64,000 nucleotides of DNA, taken from positions 124,001 through 188,000 of the forward strand of contig CAWEQO010000005.1 in assembly GCA_963811225.1 (NCBI GenBank), in the 5' to 3' direction. The position numbers were made by a program, and so were the translations under genes. Positions within the stretch are counted from its first letter, which is position 1; each line of letters begins with the position of its first letter. This document shows, piece by piece, positions 61,411-64,000 of the stretch. The notes under the pieces were generated by a model, which searched no databases, was not told the DNA's origin, and worked only from the letters and a program-made list of their open reading frames with translations. The stretch comes from CAWEQO01 sp963811225 (lineage in GTDB: Bacteria; Chloroflexota; Anaerolineae; Anaerolineales; Anaerolineaceae).

Positions 61411-62345
61411 GGGGTCTCTCCTGCGCCTAACGCCTGGAGCATCTCGGCAGCATGACCCCGGCTGCCGAGAGAGTTAAGGATCTTATCGACTGCTACCGCC
61501 TGGATGGCGTCGCGCGCGCTTTGCAGCTGGTCAGCGGGTAAGGCATAGAGAGCCGCATTGGTGATGCGTTTCTCCAACCCCAGGGCCTGGAGGTAGGCCA
61601 GTTCCAGGTCGGTGGCAATGTTGACCTTGCTGACGCCGCCGCCGGGCAGCTGGATGGCTTGCATAACCATATCGGCCGGGGTGCCGGAGCCGCCGTGCAG
61701 CACCAGGGGGGTCTGGATACGGGCTCGAATGGCGGTCAGGCGCTCCAGGTCTATTTTCGGCTGGCGAACGGTATAAACGCCGTGCGCGGTGCCGACCGAA
61801 ACGGCCAGGGCGTCGACGTTGGTGGCTTGCACGAAGGTCAGCGCTTCTTCCGGATCGGTATACAGCTCGACGTCCTCATCGGTCTCGATGAAATCGGCGG
61901 TGCCGATGCGGCCCAGCTCGGCTTCCACCGAGACGCCGCGGGCATGCGCATACTCGACTACCTGAGTGGTCAGAGCAATATTCTCTTGCAGGGGTTTGTC
62001 GGAAGCGTCGATCATCACCGATGTGAACCCGGCGGCAATGGCATCCCAGATCAGGCCGAGCACGCGGGTATGGTCCAGATGCAGGACGACCGGGACGGTG
62101 GTTTGGCGGCGCTGCAGCTCGTCCCGGAATGCTTCGGCGAACTCGGCCGGGGTAATCTCATACCACTCGAACTCTTTCTCTGAAATTTGGACGATCAATG
62201 GAGATTGGGTTTGCTCAGCAGCGTCCAGCACCGGGGCAATCATGGCAGCAGAACGGGCAGAGAACGAACCCAGGGCGTATCCGCTGCGCTGGGCGATGGG
62301 TAAAACCTGGGCAAGCGTAAACAAGTTGGAAAAATGGGTATTCAC
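61407..62345 (-). CDS. Class II ketose-bisphosphate aldolase
   Basis: The 312-residue zinc enzyme shows the metal motif VVLHLDHTRV, GFTSVMIDASDKPL, VEAELGRIGTAD, VSVGTAHGVY and the phosphate loop LVLHGGSG. It resembles the GatY/KbaY/FbaA family that cleaves fructose- or tagatose-1,6-bisphosphate. It overlaps the FGGY kinase by 4 bp and the GH84 gene by 4 bp, so kinase and aldolase probably act in sequence on the released sugar. The preferred substrate is open. Confidence 0.9.
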   Translation of the reverse strand: MNTHFSNLFTLAQVLPIAQRSGYALGSFSARSAAMIAPVLDAAEQTQSPLIVQISEKEFEWYEITPAEFAEAFRDELQRRQTTVPVVLHLDHTRVLGLIWDAIAAGFTSVMIDASDKPLQENIALTTQVVEYAHARGVSVEAELGRIGTADFIETDEDVELYTDPEEALTFVQATNVDALAVSVGTAHGVYTVRQPKIDLERLTAIRARIQTPLVLHGGSGTPADMVMQAIQLPGGGVSKVNIATDLELAYLQALGLEKRITNAALYALPADQLQSARDAIQAVAVDKILNSLGSRGHAAEMLQALGAGETP

Positions 62346-63872
62346 GAAATAGATTCCTCGAAACGGTATTGATAGAATTGGCGCAGCGGCTCTTGTAGCT
62401 GCTGATAGCCGTTCGAAAACAACTTTTGATAAACGGCGCGGTTGTCTGGGTTGGGCTCAATGAACCGGGATTCGGACTTTCGTGGCCCGGCCAGAGCCTC
62501 TTCTTCGCTGGCGTATACGCCGCTGCCGATCCCGGCCAGCAGGGCCGCGCCAAGCAGGGTCGTCTCTTCCACAGCAGGGACCTCGATCTGGCAGCCGGAG
62601 ACGTCGGCTTTGATCTGCAGCCAGGCCCGGCTGCGGGTGCCGCCGCCTGCGGCAACGATGCGGCGAATGGACTGCCCGGTGACGCGCACTGCGGCCAGCC
62701 GGTCGGTCTCCATCTCGTAGGCGGTGCCCTCCAGCGCTGCCCGGGCCAACTCGGCCCGGTTGGTATGGGCGCTCAGGCCGATGAAAGCCGCCCGGGCGAG
62801 GGGGTCGGAATGGGGCGCTCCGCTGCCTGCCAGATAGGGGAAGTACAACAGGCCGGTAGGCTCGTCGGGCGCTTGTTCCACCAGGGCATTGAATTTGGCA
62901 TAGGTCAGGGCCGGGCTGGAAATCAGACTGCGCAGCCATTCAATCGAGCCGCCGGAAGTGGAAAGACCGCCCATCCAGTAGCTGCGATCACGGGCCACAT
63001 GGCAGCCGAAGGTCAGGCCCGATTCAAATTCCGGCTGGCCGAGTTGGGTGCGCGGCATGGCGCCGATGAAGGCTTCGGCGGTGCCCATCGAATTCGAACA
63101 CGATACCCGGCTCGATCGCGCCGGCCGCAAAAGCCCCGGTGACGTGATCGTGGCCGCAGACTGCGATGGGAACGCCAGTGAGAATGCCAAAATCGGCAGA
63201 TGGAAGGCGGGTAACATTCCCGGCGACGGTCCCGGCGGGCAGCGCCTGGGGGAACAGGTCGGGGGAAAGATCGAACTGGCGCAGGAAGTCTGCGTCCCAT
63301 TCCAGGCGGTTGACATCGAAAGCGAAGGTGCGCCCAGCCAGGGAATAATCGGTGGCTGCTTTGCCGCTCAGAAGGCAGACGATCCAATCGGGGACTGAAA
63401 GCCACAAGGCGTTGTCGAAGCGAATGTTTTTGGTCTCACGCAGCCAGAGCAGCTTGGCGAGGCTGCACTTGAAGCTGGGGTAGATGCCAGAGCGCAAAAA
63501 TCCCGCCTGCCTTCCGGCTGCTTGCAGCAGTTGGAGAGCTTGCGGGGTGGCGGCAGTATCATACCAGGGGATGATCCCGGTAAGAGGGGCAAGCCCATCG
63601 CGGTTGACCAGGATGCCCGATTCTGCCATGCCGGCGACGCCGATGGCGGCCAATCGGTGGGGTCCGGCCTTGGCGACGGCTTCCCCCACGGCATCCAGGA
63701 GGGCTTGCCACAGATCTTGCGGATCGAAAAAGTTTGCTCCGGTCTCGTCGCGACGAGGCTGCATGGCGTGGCTGACGAAGGCCGCCAGGTTTCCGTCGAG
63801 CGTGAAGAGCCCCACCTTGCAGTGGGTGGTGCCGGTATCGATACCCATCAACAGCTTGCGGGTTTTCGGCAT
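62342..63872 (-). CDS. FGGY-family sugar kinase, frameshifted near 63090
   Basis: The start is ATG 63872 with AGGAG 5 bp upstream. The N-terminal part has LMGIDTGTTHCKVGLF, GVAGMAESGILV and VCGHDHVTGAFAAGAIEPG. The frame breaks within a VF-(E)-NSMGTAEAF motif and resumes as SMGTAEAFIGAMPRTQLG. The C-terminal part shows IVAAGGGTRSRAWLQIKADV, the FGGY ATP-site signature, and a final ALLAGIGSGVYAS. Restoring GA at 63090-63098 rejoins the frames. Together the protein has about 510 residues, normal for the family. It is coupled to the aldolase by ATGA. Confidence 0.82.
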
Positions 63873-63873
63873 T

Positions 63874-64000
63874 CTACTCCTGAAGGGCTTGCCGGACACG
63901 TTCCATGCCCATACGCGGGCTGGTCAGGAAGCGAGGGAGAACCTCTTCTGGCAGGCGGGGCAGCACGCGCGCCATCGACGCCTGAGCCAGCACAACCAGG
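63874..64000 (-). CDS. C-terminus of a gene cut by the right edge, possibly Asp/Glu racemase-like
   Basis: The visible 41 codons end in TAG 63876-63874, 1 bp before the FGGY start. The segment VVLAQASMARVLPRL and the later LTSPRMGMERV resemble the C-terminal half-site of the aspartate/glutamate/hydantoin racemase superfamily, in which LAQASMA and SSPR/LG are common. In other genomes such proteins occur with DUF1537 kinases. The assignment is tentative because only the tail is seen. It probably precedes the kinase in one operon. Confidence 0.4.
   Translation of the reverse strand, partial: LVVLAQASMARVLPRLPEEVLPRFLTSPRMGMERVRQALQE

Overview
The window is about 64 kb of GC-rich bacterial DNA. 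Gene content suggests a Chloroflexota (Anaerolineae-like) chromosome. The grounds are a cyclic beta-1,2-glucan synthase, an F420-type PPOX protein, tandem Usp/OsmC/Hsp20 stress genes, glycan genes without classical lipid A genes, and a diterpene gene pair whose best non-mycobacterial precedent I know is in Herpetosiphon. This assignment is inferred from gene families and was not tested by search. No rRNA, tRNA, CRISPR array or transposase gene was seen.

Layout. (1) 1-14.1 kb, all minus strand: the 3'-truncated glucan synthase, then stress and housekeeping genes (tandem Usp, CBS-domain site-2 protease, SIMPL protein, hsp20, gap, osmC, a two-component pair, YtxH, GreA/B C-terminal protein, YflT-like protein). 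(2) 14.3-26.8 kb, mixed strands: FGGY kinase + NagD-like phosphatase, DUF202 protein, a DegT/epimerase/MFS operon behind a possible attenuator leader, an HtrA-type protease, an iron-sulfur-less family-4 UDG, CFA synthase and an Sfp-type transferase. (3) 26.9-34.3 kb: dehydrogenases, a HAD phosphatase, a cluster of 56-bp palindrome-ended repeats, an F420/FMN split-barrel protein, a poorly characterised cysteine-motif/MBL pair and a C39-like lipoprotein. (4) 34.4-40.6 kb, minus: a glycan-assembly operon with two GT2 paralogues around a radical SAM gene, two GT9 paralogues and a HAD protein. (5) 41.0-46.6 kb, plus: a tight operon of a GNAT-like transferase, a tuberculosinol/kolavelool-synthase-like terpene synthase, a class II diterpene cyclase, a histidine kinase and a single-domain receiver. 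(6) 46.8-64 kb: a DUF1638 gene and a zinc-ribbon gene, then a minus-strand glycoside catabolic locus with two GH38 alpha-mannosidases, a GH2 beta-mannosidase, GH84, ROK, SIS, DUF1537, class II aldolase and FGGY kinase genes.

How it fits together. The right end looks like a system for trimming mannose- and HexNAc-containing glycans and phosphorylating the released sugars. Operator-like palindromes overlap or follow its two promoters. The 34-41 kb block builds a surface glycan. The diterpene operon should turn geranylgeranyl diphosphate into a bicyclic diterpenoid, with its own two-component genes co-transcribed.

The two strongest signals are this diterpene operon and a bipartite promoter element. 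The element occurs four times at a fixed distance from the -35 box, upstream of otherwise unrelated genes (near 11.6, 14.2, 17.25 and 40.77 kb). Long, often perfect inverted repeats also sit at many gene ends; in two convergent pairs the palindrome includes both stop codons. Six genes carry apparent frameshifts, five needing the same correction, so some may be sequence errors.
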